Notes under the pieces: generated by a model
Told to the model about the DNA's origin: nothing
The model's database searches: none
Seen by the model: only the letters and a program-made list of their open reading frames with translations
Part shown: one piece after another, positions 17,347 to 26,127 of the stretch
How the letters are laid out: the number at the start of each line of letters is the position of its first letter
Position numbering within the stretch: the stretch's first letter is position 1
Translations under genes and position numbers: made by a program
Assembly: GCF_001542625.1 (NCBI RefSeq)
Contig: NZ_CP016279.1
Span: forward strand, 4,774,001 to 4,838,000
DNA: 64,000 nt
Source of the DNA: Streptomyces griseochromogenes
GTDB taxonomy: Bacteria > Actinomycetota > Actinomycetes > Streptomycetales > Streptomycetaceae
Direction of reading: 5' to 3'

Positions 17347-17904
17347 TCAGCACCGGGGAGTCGTGCACGCCGCGTCGCTGTCGGACAGCGGCCGCTGGTC
17401 TGGCCCACCGGCGCGGAAGACCGGCCAGCAGACTTCGGTCCGCCAGAGTGTGCTGTCCGGGGTCTGGCGCCCGCCGACCAGGTAGTACTCGCGGAGTGGG
17501 CCGTCGACGGCGAGTGCGTGTCGCGAGACGTAGGCGGCCAGAGCACCGTAGGCGCGGTCTACCTCAGAGGGTGGCCCGCAGTGCTCGATCACGGCGAGCT
17601 CCGCGGCCGGCACGTGCAGCGGCTCGACCCGACCGAGCGGCCGGACAGGACCGTTGCAGGGCACGAAGACGGTGGCCGACCCCCGGTGCAGAGTGAACAG
17701 CTCGTCCGCGTACACGCCGCCGGCGGGGCCGGTCTCCCGCAGCCCCTGGCCGGCCACGGTCGCGAACAGTTCGCCGAGGGCGCCCTGGAACCAGGTCCCG
17801 ACGTCCTGGGCCTCGACCGTCGCTGTGATGGCCGCGGTCGGGACCGCGGCGACGCTGCGCAGCTCAATCGCGGGCGCGTCCCCGGACTTGGGCGGCGTCA
17901 GCAG
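17347..17904 (-). CDS. GyrI-like small-molecule-binding protein
   Basis: A stand-alone GyrI-like/AraC effector-binding domain of up to 185 residues. Recognisable strands are APAIELRSVAAVPTAAITAT, then WFQGALGELFATVAGQ, VFVPCNGP and LREYYLVGGRQTPDS. The fold needs sequence upstream of the first ordinary start (GTG 17757). The only candidates there are two CTG codons at 17904 and 17901 that overlap the stop of the CoA-transferase gene (CTGCTGA). A rare CTG start with translational coupling is my preferred reading; a truncated gene from 17757 is the alternative. Confidence 0.65.
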   Translation of the reverse strand: MLTPPKSGDAPAIELRSVAAVPTAAITATVEAQDVGTWFQGALGELFATVAGQGLRETGPAGGVYADELFTLHRGSATVFVPCNGPVRPLGRVEPLHVPAAELAVIEHCGPPSEVDRAYGALAAYVSRHALAVDGPLREYYLVGGRQTPDSTLWRTEVCWPVFRAGGPDQRPLSDSDAACTTPRC

Positions 17905-19112
17905 GTCGTGACCCCGCGCAGCTCCGTGATCGCGGCATCGTCGTAGCCGAGTTCGCGCAGCACCGCGTCGGTGTGTTCGCCCAGGTCAGGGGCGGGGCGC
18001 GGTGGAACCTTGCGCTCCTGGTCCAGTCGTACGGGGCTGTCGACGGTCAGATGCGGCTCGGCGCTGCCGTCCTCGATGGGGACGAGGATGCGGTTGGCCG
18101 TTAGCTGCGGATCGTGGGCGAACTCGTCGATCGTCTGGGCGATGCCGTAGGTGAGCCCGGCTGCGTCGAGCACCTCGCGCCACTCGGCGAGCGTCCGGGT
18201 CGCGAAGGTCTTGTCGAGCAGGATCGCGATCTCGGCCGCGTGGGCGCGGCGGCTCGGGGTGTCGGCGTAGTCCGGGTTCTGCGCCGCCTCGGGGTGGCCG
18301 ATGGCCTGGAGGAACAGGGGGACCTGCTTGTCCTCGTTGGCGAAGGCCAGCAGCAGCCAGCGGTCGTCCGCCGTGCGGTAGGAGTTGGCGAGCGCGTTCG
18401 GCGGGTCGGTCCGGTCGGCGGGCCGGGGGGCCTTGCCGCCGACGAGCGCGGCCTGCACCCACATGCTCGCCGCCCAGGCGCCTTCGGCGATCAGCGACAC
18501 CGTGACACGGGCGCCCTCGCCGGTCTTCTCCCGTCGGTACAGCGCGGTCATGATGCCGGCGTACAGGCTGACGGCCGTCGGGTGGTCGCCCGAGCCGAAC
18601 GCGTTCACGGCGGGCGCCCCGTCGCGCTGGCGCGTGTAGTCCATCAGGCCGCTGCGCGCCCAGTACGCGGTCACGTCGAACCCGGGCAGGTGGGCCTCCG
18701 GGCCTTCCTCGCCGAAGCCGGTGACGTCGCCGTAGATCAGCCGGGGGTTGAGGGGGGCCAGGTCGTCGTAGTCCAGGCCCAGCTTGGACCGGGTGTTCGG
18801 CGGGAAGTTGGTCACCAGTACGTCGGCCCATTTCACCAGGCGTTCCAACACGGGCTTGGCGCCGGGCGACTTGAGGTTGAGGGCGATGCTGCGCTTGTTG
18901 CGGTTGTCGAGCTGCCAGGGGTAATTCACCCCGTCGACACGGGGGTTGGGGGGAAAGCGACTGAGGGCGCGGTAGGCGTCGCCGGTGCGGGGTGGTTCGA
19001 CCTTGACGACGTCGGCGCCGAAGTCGCCGAGTATCGTGGCCGCGGCGGGAGCGGCGATGAAGCTGGCGACGTCGACGACGTGCAGCCCCTCCAGCAGGTG
19101 CGTGTCCGCCAT
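17898..19112 (-). CDS. Class III CoA transferase (CaiB/BaiF)
   Basis: A 404-residue family III CoA transferase. Recognisable segments are LEGLHVVDVASFIAAPAAAT, FGADVVKVEPP, ADVLVTNFPPNTRSKLGLDY and GFGEEGPEAHLPGFDVTAYW, whose PGFD aspartate is expected to form the acyl anhydride. Later segments match the family to the C-terminus. ATG 19112 follows GAAAGGA; open codons upstream are not family sequence. It lies 82 bases downstream of a glutaryl-CoA-dehydrogenase-like gene in the same direction. The pair could activate and oxidise a dicarboxylate such as glutarate, as in SUGCT/GCDH pathways. The substrate is inferred. Confidence 0.88.
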   Translation of the reverse strand: MADTHLLEGLHVVDVASFIAAPAAATILGDFGADVVKVEPPRTGDAYRALSRFPPNPRVDGVNYPWQLDNRNKRSIALNLKSPGAKPVLERLVKWADVLVTNFPPNTRSKLGLDYDDLAPLNPRLIYGDVTGFGEEGPEAHLPGFDVTAYWARSGLMDYTRQRDGAPAVNAFGSGDHPTAVSLYAGIMTALYRREKTGEGARVTVSLIAEGAWAASMWVQAALVGGKAPRPADRTDPPNALANSYRTADDRWLLLAFANEDKQVPLFLQAIGHPEAAQNPDYADTPSRRAHAAEIAILLDKTFATRTLAEWREVLDAAGLTYGIAQTIDEFAHDPQLTANRILVPIEDGSAEPHLTVDSPVRLDQERKVPPRPAPDLGEHTDAVLRELGYDDAAITELRGVTTC

Positions 19113-19194
19113 GGCGGATCCTTTCTCGACAGGGCCCCGCGCGCGACGCCGGTGGCCGCCCCCACGACCGGGGCGTCGCGCGCCGACCGGCGGG

Positions 19195-20478
19195 TCAGTG
19201 GCTCGAGGCCGGCGCCGGTGTCGTCGGCACGAAGGCGTTGTAGCCGGTGATGTCACGGCCGACGATCAGCGTCTGCACGGTGTCGGTGCCCTCGTACGTG
19301 TCGATGGCCTCGATGTCGCAGAGGTGCCGGGCCACGTGGTATTCGAGGACGATCCCGTTGCCGCCGAGCATGTCGCGGGCGTCGGAGAGGATGGCGCGTG
19401 CCCGCTCGGTGTGGTGCATCTTGGCGAGGGACACCCGGGGCATCGAGTACTTGCTCTCGTCCATCAACTGGGCGAGCCGGTACTGCATGCACACCATGTT
19501 GGTGATGTCTGCCAGCATCCGCGCCAGCCGGTACTGGATGAGCTGGAAGGAGGCCAGTGGCATCCCGAACTGCTTGCGCTCCTTGGCGTACGCGAGCGCG
19601 GTCTCGTAGCCCGCGATGGCCGCGCCGACCGACTCCCAGGCCACGCAGTAGCGTGAGGCCAGCAGCACCTTCTCGGTGTCCCGGAAGGTGCTGCCGCCGG
19701 CCAGCTTGTTCTCGGCCGGCACTCGAACGTCCTTCATGGAGATCTGGGCGTTCTGCACGCAGCGCAGCGCCGTCTTGCCCGTGATGGCCTTGGCGTCGAA
19801 TCCGGGCGTGCCCTTCTCGACCACGTAGCCGCCCACGTGCCCGTCGTCCCCGCGAGCCCAGATGATCACGTAGTCGGCGAAGGTGGCGTTGCCGATCCAC
19901 CGCTTGTAGCCGTTGAGCACGTAGGAGTCGCCGTCCTTGTGGGCGGTCGTCTGGAGCTTGACCACGTCCGTGCCGTGCGCGGGCTCGGTCAGGCCGAAGG
20001 CACCGATCTTCTCCATACGCGCCATCGGGGGCAGGAACCGCTGCTTCTGCTCCTCCGAGCCCAGCAGGGCGATGGAGGTCATGGCCAGGGCCGAGTGGAC
20101 GCCCATGAACGTGGAGATGCTCAGGTCGCCACGGGCCAGCTCCATGATCACGATCCCGGCGGTCAGATTGCTCATCCCCGGACAGCCGTAGCCGGGGATC
20201 TGGAAGCCGGCGATCCCCAGCCCCGCCAGCTTGGGCACCAGTTCGTGCGGGAACTCGGCGCGCTCCCAGTAGGGGTTGATGATGGGGATGACCTCCCGGT
20301 CCATGAAGTCCCGGACCTCATGCCTCAGCCGCTGCTGCTCCTCCGTGAGGAGCTCTCCCAGCAGGTAGTAGTCGGACTCCTCGGGGCCGCCCAGCACCGG
20401 CGGCTGCACGACCTGCCCGTTCCCGGTCGCGCCCACGGCGCCCAGGACGCCCTCGCCCATGCCTTGTGTCGCGCTCAT
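19195..20478 (-). CDS. Acyl-CoA dehydrogenase, glutaryl-CoA-like
   Basis: A 427-residue FAD acyl-CoA dehydrogenase. FAD and substrate motifs are visible: GAFGLTEPAHGTDVVKLQTT, NGYKRWIGNATFADYVIIWA, then RKQFGMPLASFQLIQYRLAR and MLGGNGIVLEYHVARH. The catalytic base is the Glu of DTYEGTDTVQTLIVGRDITG, as in glutaryl-CoA dehydrogenases. About 35 residues of Ala/Gly/Gln-rich sequence precede the domain. It is first in a minus-strand operon with the CoA transferase and the GyrI-like gene. Glutaryl-CoA oxidation to crotonyl-CoA is the most likely role but is not proven. Confidence 0.88.
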   Translation of the reverse strand: MSATQGMGEGVLGAVGATGNGQVVQPPVLGGPEESDYYLLGELLTEEQQRLRHEVRDFMDREVIPIINPYWERAEFPHELVPKLAGLGIAGFQIPGYGCPGMSNLTAGIVIMELARGDLSISTFMGVHSALAMTSIALLGSEEQKQRFLPPMARMEKIGAFGLTEPAHGTDVVKLQTTAHKDGDSYVLNGYKRWIGNATFADYVIIWARGDDGHVGGYVVEKGTPGFDAKAITGKTALRCVQNAQISMKDVRVPAENKLAGGSTFRDTEKVLLASRYCVAWESVGAAIAGYETALAYAKERKQFGMPLASFQLIQYRLARMLADITNMVCMQYRLAQLMDESKYSMPRVSLAKMHHTERARAILSDARDMLGGNGIVLEYHVARHLCDIEAIDTYEGTDTVQTLIVGRDITGYNAFVPTTPAPASSH

Positions 20479-20816
20479 ATGCTGCGTCCCTTCCGTGCTG
20501 CGGAGATCGGATCGCGTGTGGACGCGTCCATGGGGACGACGCTAGAAGCCGACCCACAGGGCGCTCATTAGGCGTAGAGCACCACCTTCAGGAGAAAATT
20601 GATACGCACGGACCGTTTGGCCTGTTGCGGGCATATAGGTGCTCCATTGAAACCCCTGACTTCTCCGGGGGTACGGCGGCCGGGCCCGCGCGAACACCGC
20701 GGGGACGGAGGGCTCGTCGGCCCGGCGGCCCGGGAATGCGGGGTCCATGTCCCACCGTGTCGCCGCCGCCTCCGCCCGGACCCCTTCCGGGGCCCGGTTC
20801 CGGGGAGAGTCCACCC

Positions 20817-21473
20817 GTGGACACTGACCTGAGAAGCGTGGCTCAGCACGGGCCCGAGACCGGTCTTCGGGATTTCCTCCCGACCCGCCGAGCCTGCATC
20901 ACCCCGGAGCAGGCAGGTCTTCCCCCGCACCCGGGCGTGCGCCGGGTGCCCGGTCTCCGGCGCGAGGAAGTCGCCCGGTTGGCCGGCGTCAGCGTCGACT
21001 ACTACGTACGCCTGGAACGCGGACGCAGTGTGCGTGCCTCCGCCTCCGTCCTCGAGGCTGTGGCCCGCGCACTGCAACTCAACGACACAGAGCGTGACCA
21101 CATGTTCGCCCTGGCCGCACCCACCTCTCGGCAACCGCGTCCGACAGCGACAGAGCGCGCACGACCCGGGCTGATGCGAGCGCTGGAGAATGTAACCGAG
21201 GTCCCGGCCCTCCTCCTGGGACGTCGCCTGGACGTCCTGGCCACCAACCGCCTGGCCCGCGTCTTACCTGGCCCCACGGCCTGGTTGCCGCAGTGCCCGG
21301 CAGTGGATTGCCCGCCGGCCGGAGCACCGTCCAGAAGCCTCGGTGCGGCGCCCGGTGTCCGACCTCGGCCATCTGGTGGCACCTGGGAGTGGCTGGGCTG
21401 GTGCGCCGGGACGCTCCAGCCGGCGGGGAGCTTCAGGCGGTCTGCGGAGGGGGAGCCGGGTTCGGCGGTGTAG
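20817..21473 (+). pseudogene. MmyB-type XRE regulator, 3' end lost
   Basis: GTG 20817 begins a helix-turn-helix regulator. GVRRVPGLRREEVARLAGVS, then VDYYVRLERGRS, is the classic MmyB/XRE N-terminus of Streptomyces, continuing to VPALLLGRRLDVLATNRLAR. At about 21270, where the ligand-binding domain should continue, the translation turns into proline/glycine-rich nonsense to a stop at 21473. The missing C-terminus of such a protein lies close by on the opposite strand (21400-21571). The truncated product might still bind DNA. Confidence 0.75.
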
Positions 21474-21571
21474 ATGCCGAGGGTCTGATAGGGGGCGTCG
21501 GTGGCGGTGAAGGTTTCGTAGTCCAGGACGAGGGTGCCGGTGCCGGGCTCACCAGCATGCCGCCGGGGCAT
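21400..21571 (-). pseudogene. C-terminal piece of an MmyB-type regulator
   Basis: On the minus strand: GTLVLDYETFTATDAPYQTL, then GIYTAEPGSPSADRLKLPAG. This is the conserved end of MmyB-type ligand-binding domains (LDYETL...YTAEPGSPS). It faces the truncated plus-strand gene at 20817, so a small inversion or the remains of two convergent genes are both possible. Confidence 0.75.
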
Positions 21572-21687
21572 GCCAGGACGGCCATGTCCAGAAGGGACCG
21601 CCTTGGCTCAGGGATCCCGCGAGTCGCGATGAGTCCTGCGGCGTCCGGCGGTCGTACTGTCGAACCCGTTGGTGAGGAGGACTTCTG

Positions 21688-22251
21688 ATGCGCAGCGTGA
21701 CCTATTCGATGAACGTCTCACTTGACGGCTACATCGTCGGGCCGGACGGCGACTTCGACTGGACGGCGCCCGACGAGGAGGTCTTTCGCTTCGTCACCGA
21801 CGAGATGAGAAAGGTCGGTTTCCATCTGTTGGGACGACGGCTGTACGAGACGATGCTGTACTGGGAGACCGCCGACCAGGATCCATCGCTCGACGACTCG
21901 ATGCGAGAGTGGGCCGCGATCTGGAAGCCGCTCCCAAAGGTGGTGTTCTCCACCACGCTGTCGGCGGTACAGGGCAATGCCCGCCTGGCCTCCGGCGGCC
22001 TGGCGGAGGAGATCGAGCGACTGCGAGCCGAGCCGGGGGAGGGCGACATCGCGATCGGCGGCGCGACTCTCGCCGCCGAGGCGGCCGCGTTGGGTCTCAT
22101 CGACGAGTACCGGCCCAGGGTCTGCCCGGTGCTGGTTGGCGGTGGCATTCCGTTCTTTCCCCAGCGCGAGCGCCGAGTGGACCTCGAACTGGTCGAGACC
22201 CGCACCTTCGGCTCGAGAGTCGTCTACCTCCGCTACCGCGTGGCGCGCTAG
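21688..22251 (+). CDS. DHFR-like (RibD C-terminal) reductase
   Basis: A 187-residue dihydrofolate-reductase-fold protein. SVTYSMNVSLDGYIVGPDGD at the start, FHLLGRRLYETMLYW, VVFSTTLSAV and DIAIGGATLAAEAAALGLID are the hallmarks of the RibD_C/DUF-type DHFR family in actinobacteria. GAGGAGG at 21674-21680 gives good spacing to ATG 21688. It stands alone, with a strong hairpin just after the stop. It is probably an NADPH-dependent reductase; the substrate is unknown, and it is not expected to be the essential DHFR. Confidence 0.88.
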   Translation: MRSVTYSMNVSLDGYIVGPDGDFDWTAPDEEVFRFVTDEMRKVGFHLLGRRLYETMLYWETADQDPSLDDSMREWAAIWKPLPKVVFSTTLSAVQGNARLASGGLAEEIERLRAEPGEGDIAIGGATLAAEAAALGLIDEYRPRVCPVLVGGGIPFFPQRERRVDLELVETRTFGSRVVYLRYRVAR

Positions 22252-22269
22252 GCAGAGTCTCAGAACGCT

Positions 22270-22298
22270 GCCGCCCCAGCTTGTTGGTCTGGGGCGGC
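22270..22298 (+). terminator. Stem-loop terminator after DHFR-like gene
   Basis: GCCGCCCCAG and CTGGGGCGGC form a perfect 10-bp stem with a nine-base loop, 18 bases after the stop. Confidence 0.7.
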
Positions 22299-22418
22299 TC
22301 CGGCCCTTGAGCCACGAGACGGTCTCTTGCGCGATGCCGCTGATGTCGTCGCCCATGGTGCGCACGGATCGCTGTCGCCGGACAGGATGGCAGGCCTGAC
22401 CGAGGCGGCGTCGGCCCC

Positions 22419-22760
22419 TCACAGCCACGCGCCGATCGCAGTGACCAGCACGGTCGCCTGGAATCGGACGGCGGGCTTGTCGAAGCGGCAGGCGACGGCT
22501 CGGTGGCGCTTGATGCGATCGATCCCGCACTCGACGGCATGACGGCCCTTGTAGTCCTCGCGGTCGAACGCCGACGGCCTGCCGCCCGAGCGTCCGCGGC
22601 GCTTGCGGATCTGGCCGGCCGGCCCGGGAATGGCGCAGGCGTTGCCGCGTCTGCGCAGGTAGTCCCGATCGGCCCGGGACGAAGAGGCCTTGCCGCCTCG
22701 CACCCGATCTGGTCGGGTGCGAGGCGACAAGGCCCGTCGCAACCCCTGCCCCACGCGAAG
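22419..22760 (-). pseudogene. IS5-family transposase C-terminal remnant
   Basis: The minus strand reads [40 protein letters not shown], then [20 protein letters not shown]. This is the C-terminal DDE region (glutamate in AVECGI) of the same IS5 type found elsewhere in the window. The N-terminal half is missing. Confidence 0.85.
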
Positions 22761-22796
22761 ATCATCACGAAGGGCAGCGATCTTTCTCAACACGGC

Positions 22797-23981
22797 CTAG
22801 TCGACGTCCACCGGACCGTCGTCCGACCTCTTCCCCTTGCTGGTGGGCAGCTGGAGCAGGCTGTTGCCCTTGCTCTCCTCGGGGCGTTGGCCGTTGGAGT
22901 CCTGGCCGTTCAGGTTCTGCCGGACCGAGTCGAGGATCGTCAGGCCCTGGGACACCAGGCCGGCGGCGATCTCGCCGAGGCCGTCCGCGCCGTTGAGGAC
23001 GTTGACGTTGGCGCCGGCGAGACCACCGGCGGCCTCCTTGACGATCTGCGGGAGCTGGTCGATCAGCATCCGGTCGAGCGCGACCCGGTCGTACGAGGCC
23101 GCCGCCTCTGCCTGGATCTTCATCCGCTGCGCCTCGGCGGCGGCGAGGATCCTGACCCGCTCGGCCTCGGCCTCGGCGGGCTTCACGACCTCGGCCACCA
23201 GCTGCTGCTGGCGCAGCTTGGCCTGGCGCTGGGCCAGCTCCGTCTGGGCCGCGAGCACCTCCTGCTGGGCGTGTGCCTGCGCCAGCGGTCCGGCCTGCGC
23301 GGCCTCCGCCTGGGCGCGGTCCACCTCGGCCGAGTACTCCGCCTTGACGATGGCGGTCTGCCGGGCGTACTCGGCCTGCTTGCGCGCCGCCGCCTGCTCC
23401 GCCTCGACCGCGGCCTGGGTGGCCTGCGCCTGGGCGATCTGCGCCTGCCGCTGGATGGCCGCCTTGTGCGGCGCGGACATCGCGTCGATGTAGCCGGTGT
23501 CGCCATCGTCGATCGACTGGATCTGCAGCGAGTCCACGATCAGACCGATCTTCGCCATTTCGGTCTTGGAGGTGTCCAGGACCTCCGCGGCCAGCTTCTG
23601 CCGCTCGGTGACGATCTCCTCGACCGTCATCGAGCCGATGATGGCCCGCAGGTGGCCGGCGAAGATCCGTCCTGTGAGCACCGACATCTGGTCCTGGTCG
23701 GAGAGGAAACGCTGGCCGGCGTTGATGATGCTCTCGTGGTCGTTGCCGACCTTGAAGGCGATGACCGCGCGGACGTGCAGGGCGATGCCCTGCTTGGTCA
23801 CACAGGTCTCGGTGACCTCGGCCTCGCACATCGACAGCGTGAGGAAACGGGTCTTACGGAAGATTGGGAGCACGAACTTGCCGTGGCCCGTCACCACTCG
23901 GAACGGCGCGCCCCCCAGTCCCCGCCGGCCCCCCGAGATCAACATCGCCTCGTCGGGAGCGGGAACGCGGTATCCGAACAT
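22797..23981 (-). CDS. Flotillin / SPFH-domain protein
   Basis: A 394-residue flotillin. The SPFH domain starts at MFGYRVPAPDEAMLISGG and runs to about residue 180 (CVTKQGIALHVRAVIAFKVG, GHLRAIIGSMTVEEIVTERQ). A long Ala/Glu/Gln coiled coil (KAAIQRQAQIAQAQATQAAV onward) follows, and then a Gly-rich tail. No classical transmembrane segment is seen, and flotillins usually anchor to membranes through the SPFH domain. GAGGAG precedes ATG 23981. The small gene at 23993 lies 11 bases upstream and is probably co-transcribed. Role: scaffold of membrane microdomains. Confidence 0.9.
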   Translation of the reverse strand: MFGYRVPAPDEAMLISGGRRGLGGAPFRVVTGHGKFVLPIFRKTRFLTLSMCEAEVTETCVTKQGIALHVRAVIAFKVGNDHESIINAGQRFLSDQDQMSVLTGRIFAGHLRAIIGSMTVEEIVTERQKLAAEVLDTSKTEMAKIGLIVDSLQIQSIDDGDTGYIDAMSAPHKAAIQRQAQIAQAQATQAAVEAEQAAARKQAEYARQTAIVKAEYSAEVDRAQAEAAQAGPLAQAHAQQEVLAAQTELAQRQAKLRQQQLVAEVVKPAEAEAERVRILAAAEAQRMKIQAEAAASYDRVALDRMLIDQLPQIVKEAAGGLAGANVNVLNGADGLGEIAAGLVSQGLTILDSVRQNLNGQDSNGQRPEESKGNSLLQLPTSKGKRSDDGPVDVD

Positions 23982-23992
23982 GCTTGTACTCC

Positions 23993-24244
23993 TCAGCCGG
24001 CGTCGGCGGTATCGCCGCCGAGCGCGTCCAATGGATCCACCCACTCGATGACGCCGACCTCGCGGCATCCACGTGATTCGATCACGAGCACCGTCGCGCC
24101 CGTGGGCAGGGGGTGCTCGGACCATGCCAGGAAGGTCTCCGAGCCGCCTCTGACCCGAACCAGGACCTCGCCGGGGCCCGCGGATCCGCGAGTTCCGATG
24201 AGTATCTTTCCCGTGCAGCCGATCACGGCCTCGTCCTGCGGCAT
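23993..24244 (-). CDS. Small beta-rich partner of flotillin
   Basis: An 83-residue protein with short beta strands (IGCTGKILIGTRG, GEVLVRVRGG, GATVLVIESRGCREVGVIEW), consistent with an NfeD-like OB-fold. NfeD proteins are typical operon partners of SPFH proteins. ATG 24244 is chosen because upstream codons are not protein-like. It precedes the flotillin gene by 11 bases. The family call rests on pattern and context only. Confidence 0.7.
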   Translation of the reverse strand: MPQDEAVIGCTGKILIGTRGSAGPGEVLVRVRGGSETFLAWSEHPLPTGATVLVIESRGCREVGVIEWVDPLDALGGDTADAG

Positions 24245-24379
24245 CACCGGCTGTCCTCCTGCTCCTGTCCCCAGGATTCCGACGATAGACCCAGTCCGGC
24301 CGGGGACCCAACGGGCAGGAGGATGCGGCCTGTGCCCCGGGATGGACGGGCTCAACACCGGAAGCAAAGTCGGCAGGCG

Positions 24380-24642
24380 AGCGAGGCCGCATCGTCGTGC
24401 CGGACGAAGCCACCCGCTACCTGGACCCGGCCGCCGAGGCCCGTGCCGAGCAGGCCTTCGCGACCCGTGCCGACCATGCCTTCGCGGGCCGCCAAGGCAC
24501 CCTGATCGTCATCGCCCATCGCATCACCTCGGCCCAACGCGCCCGCCGTATCCCGCTGTTCACCGGCGGCGACCTGGCGCTGGGAACCCATGCCCAGCCG
24601 CTGGCCTCACCGCGCACCCACGCCGGCCCGGACCCGGTATGA
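24380..24642 (+). pseudogene. ABC exporter ATPase C-terminal stump
   Basis: The frame reads VVPDEATRYLDPAAEARAEQ, then GTLIVIAHRITSAQRARRIP and GTHAQPL. This corresponds to the Walker B/D-loop (normally LDEATSxLD) and the H-loop histidine (IAHR) of a type I ABC exporter. Everything upstream is missing and the Walker B is altered (VPDEA). It is a non-functional end fragment. Confidence 0.8.
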
Positions 24643-25207
24643 CGGGGGACAGCCGGTGGACGGCGCCGTCTGAGGGGGGCGAGCCTGTGCCCCGGCGCCG
24701 CGTGTCAGCCTGCCCGGTGTTCTTGGCACCGGGAGCCTGTTGCGGCGCAGGGGCTCTGGCCCGATGCCATCGACATGATCCAGCTCCCTCGGAGTGCGCG
24801 GCCTCGTGACGCCTGGTTCTACTCACCCGAACTCGACTACGACCTCAGGGGCACCGGGCTACCGCACGAGAAGGCGAACGAGACTCTCGTGAAGCATTGG
24901 GCAAGTGCGGAGGGGCGGAGCTCTGCGACCGGTGCCGCGATCAATGGCGGGACTACCTGACCGACTTCCCGAATCGAGCAGCGGAGGTCTTCCGGCTGTC
25001 TTCGTGAGGCGACAGACATGCTGCAGAAGGGCGAGGATCCGCTGGAGCAGGCCGGCGGACGAGCAGTGACCCGTGCCGCCTGGTCATCGGTCAGTTGCTC
25101 TACCGGAACCCAGCGGGGTCCGGCCTCAGTAATCCGGCTTCACGGGGAATCTCAGCACCTCTACGCGGGACCCTCGCCCGGAATCGTGAATTTCGCCGGT
25201 GTGCCGG
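24643..25207. other. Gene-free stretch
   Basis: No gene recognised. A short plus-strand segment (24775-24900) reads RDAWFYSPELDYDLRGTGLP, which looks protein-like, but I cannot assign it; it is probably another remnant. Confidence 0.4.
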
Positions 25208-25867
25208 TCAGGAGGCCGGCGGCAGGAGACCGGCGTCGTGGGCGACGATCGCGGCCTGGACGCGGTTGGCGCAGTCCAGTTTTGCGAGGACCTGGCTGAG
25301 ATGGGCCTTCACCGTGCTCTCGCCCATGTGGAGCGCGCGGGCCGTCTCGGCGTTCGATCTGCCTTCGGCGACCGCGACGAGCACCTGGCGTTCCTTCTCC
25401 GACAGTCTGGCCACCTTGGTGCGGGCCGTCTCGGCGTGCGGTGTCTGCGTGGCCAGGTGCTGCTCGATGAGCTTGCGGGTGATCTGGGGGGAGAGGAAGG
25501 CATCCCCGGCGGCCACCGTGCGTACGGCCCGGATCAGTTCGGCGGGCGGGGTGTCCTTGAGCAGGAAGCCCGCGGCTCCGGCCCGCAGCGCCCGTGCCAC
25601 ATAGCCGTCCTCGCCGAACGTGGTCAGCATCACCACCTTGGTGCGCGGCACCACGCGGGCGATCTCCTCGGCCGCGGCGAGCCCGTCGCCGCCGGGCATC
25701 CGGATGTCCAGCAGCGCCACGTCGACCGCTTGCCGCCGGGCCGCTTCCACCGCCGCGCGTCCGTCGGCGGCCTCCGCGACGACTTCCATGTCCTCGGCGT
25801 GGCCGAGGATCAGCATGATCCCGGTGCGGATCAGTGCCTCGTCGTCGGCGACCAGCACCCGGATCAT
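25208..25867 (-). CDS. NarL/LuxR response regulator
   Basis: A 219-residue response regulator. The receiver domain has acidic pair Asp8-Asp9, phosphoacceptor Asp54 (LLDIRMPGGDG), Thr82/83 and Lys104 (LLKD). The C-terminal LuxR helix-turn-helix is at about 155-215 (LSEKERQVLVAVAEGRSN, ESTVKAHLSQVLAKLDCANR). It is transcribed with the histidine kinase upstream at 26128, with a tiny membrane-peptide gene between them. The target is unknown. Confidence 0.93.
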   Translation of the reverse strand: MIRVLVADDEALIRTGIMLILGHAEDMEVVAEAADGRAAVEAARRQAVDVALLDIRMPGGDGLAAAEEIARVVPRTKVVMLTTFGEDGYVARALRAGAAGFLLKDTPPAELIRAVRTVAAGDAFLSPQITRKLIEQHLATQTPHAETARTKVARLSEKERQVLVAVAEGRSNAETARALHMGESTVKAHLSQVLAKLDCANRVQAAIVAHDAGLLPPAS

Positions 25868-25947
25868 CCGCTGTCTCCGTCCATCGTCATCTGGGTGATG
25901 CCCGCCCGCGCCACCGCGCAGGCGGACCGGTGATCTTCTCAGTGAGG

Positions 25948-26028
25948 TCAGGTGACACCGAGAGTGAGGCCGAGGATGAGCAGCCCCACCGCGGCGATCA
26001 CCGCGAGCACGATCAGAAGTACGCGCAT
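25948..26028 (-). CDS. 26-residue single-pass membrane peptide
   Basis: A very small gene with a near-perfect ribosome-binding site: AAGGAGGTGA ends nine bases before ATG 26028. The product (MRVLLIVLAVIAAVGLLILG, then LTLGVT) is one hydrophobic helix with a single arginine. It lies between the kinase and regulator genes on the same strand. Such peptides often bind and tune sensor kinases. The expression signal is seen in sequence; the role is inferred. Confidence 0.7.
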   Translation of the reverse strand: MRVLLIVLAVIAAVGLLILGLTLGVT

Positions 26029-26127
26029 CGATTATTCACCTCCTTCATCGCTGGTCGGTCCAGGCCCGCCCGGCGGATCGCTCCCGCCGGAGGAGGGCGT
26101 GTCTGCAGGACATGCGCGTGGTGGACG

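Noticed and set aside
22503..24809. 768-codon plus-strand open frame
   Set aside because: Antisense to flotillin; its leucine/glycine-rich text mirrors the coiled coil. No start signal or domain.
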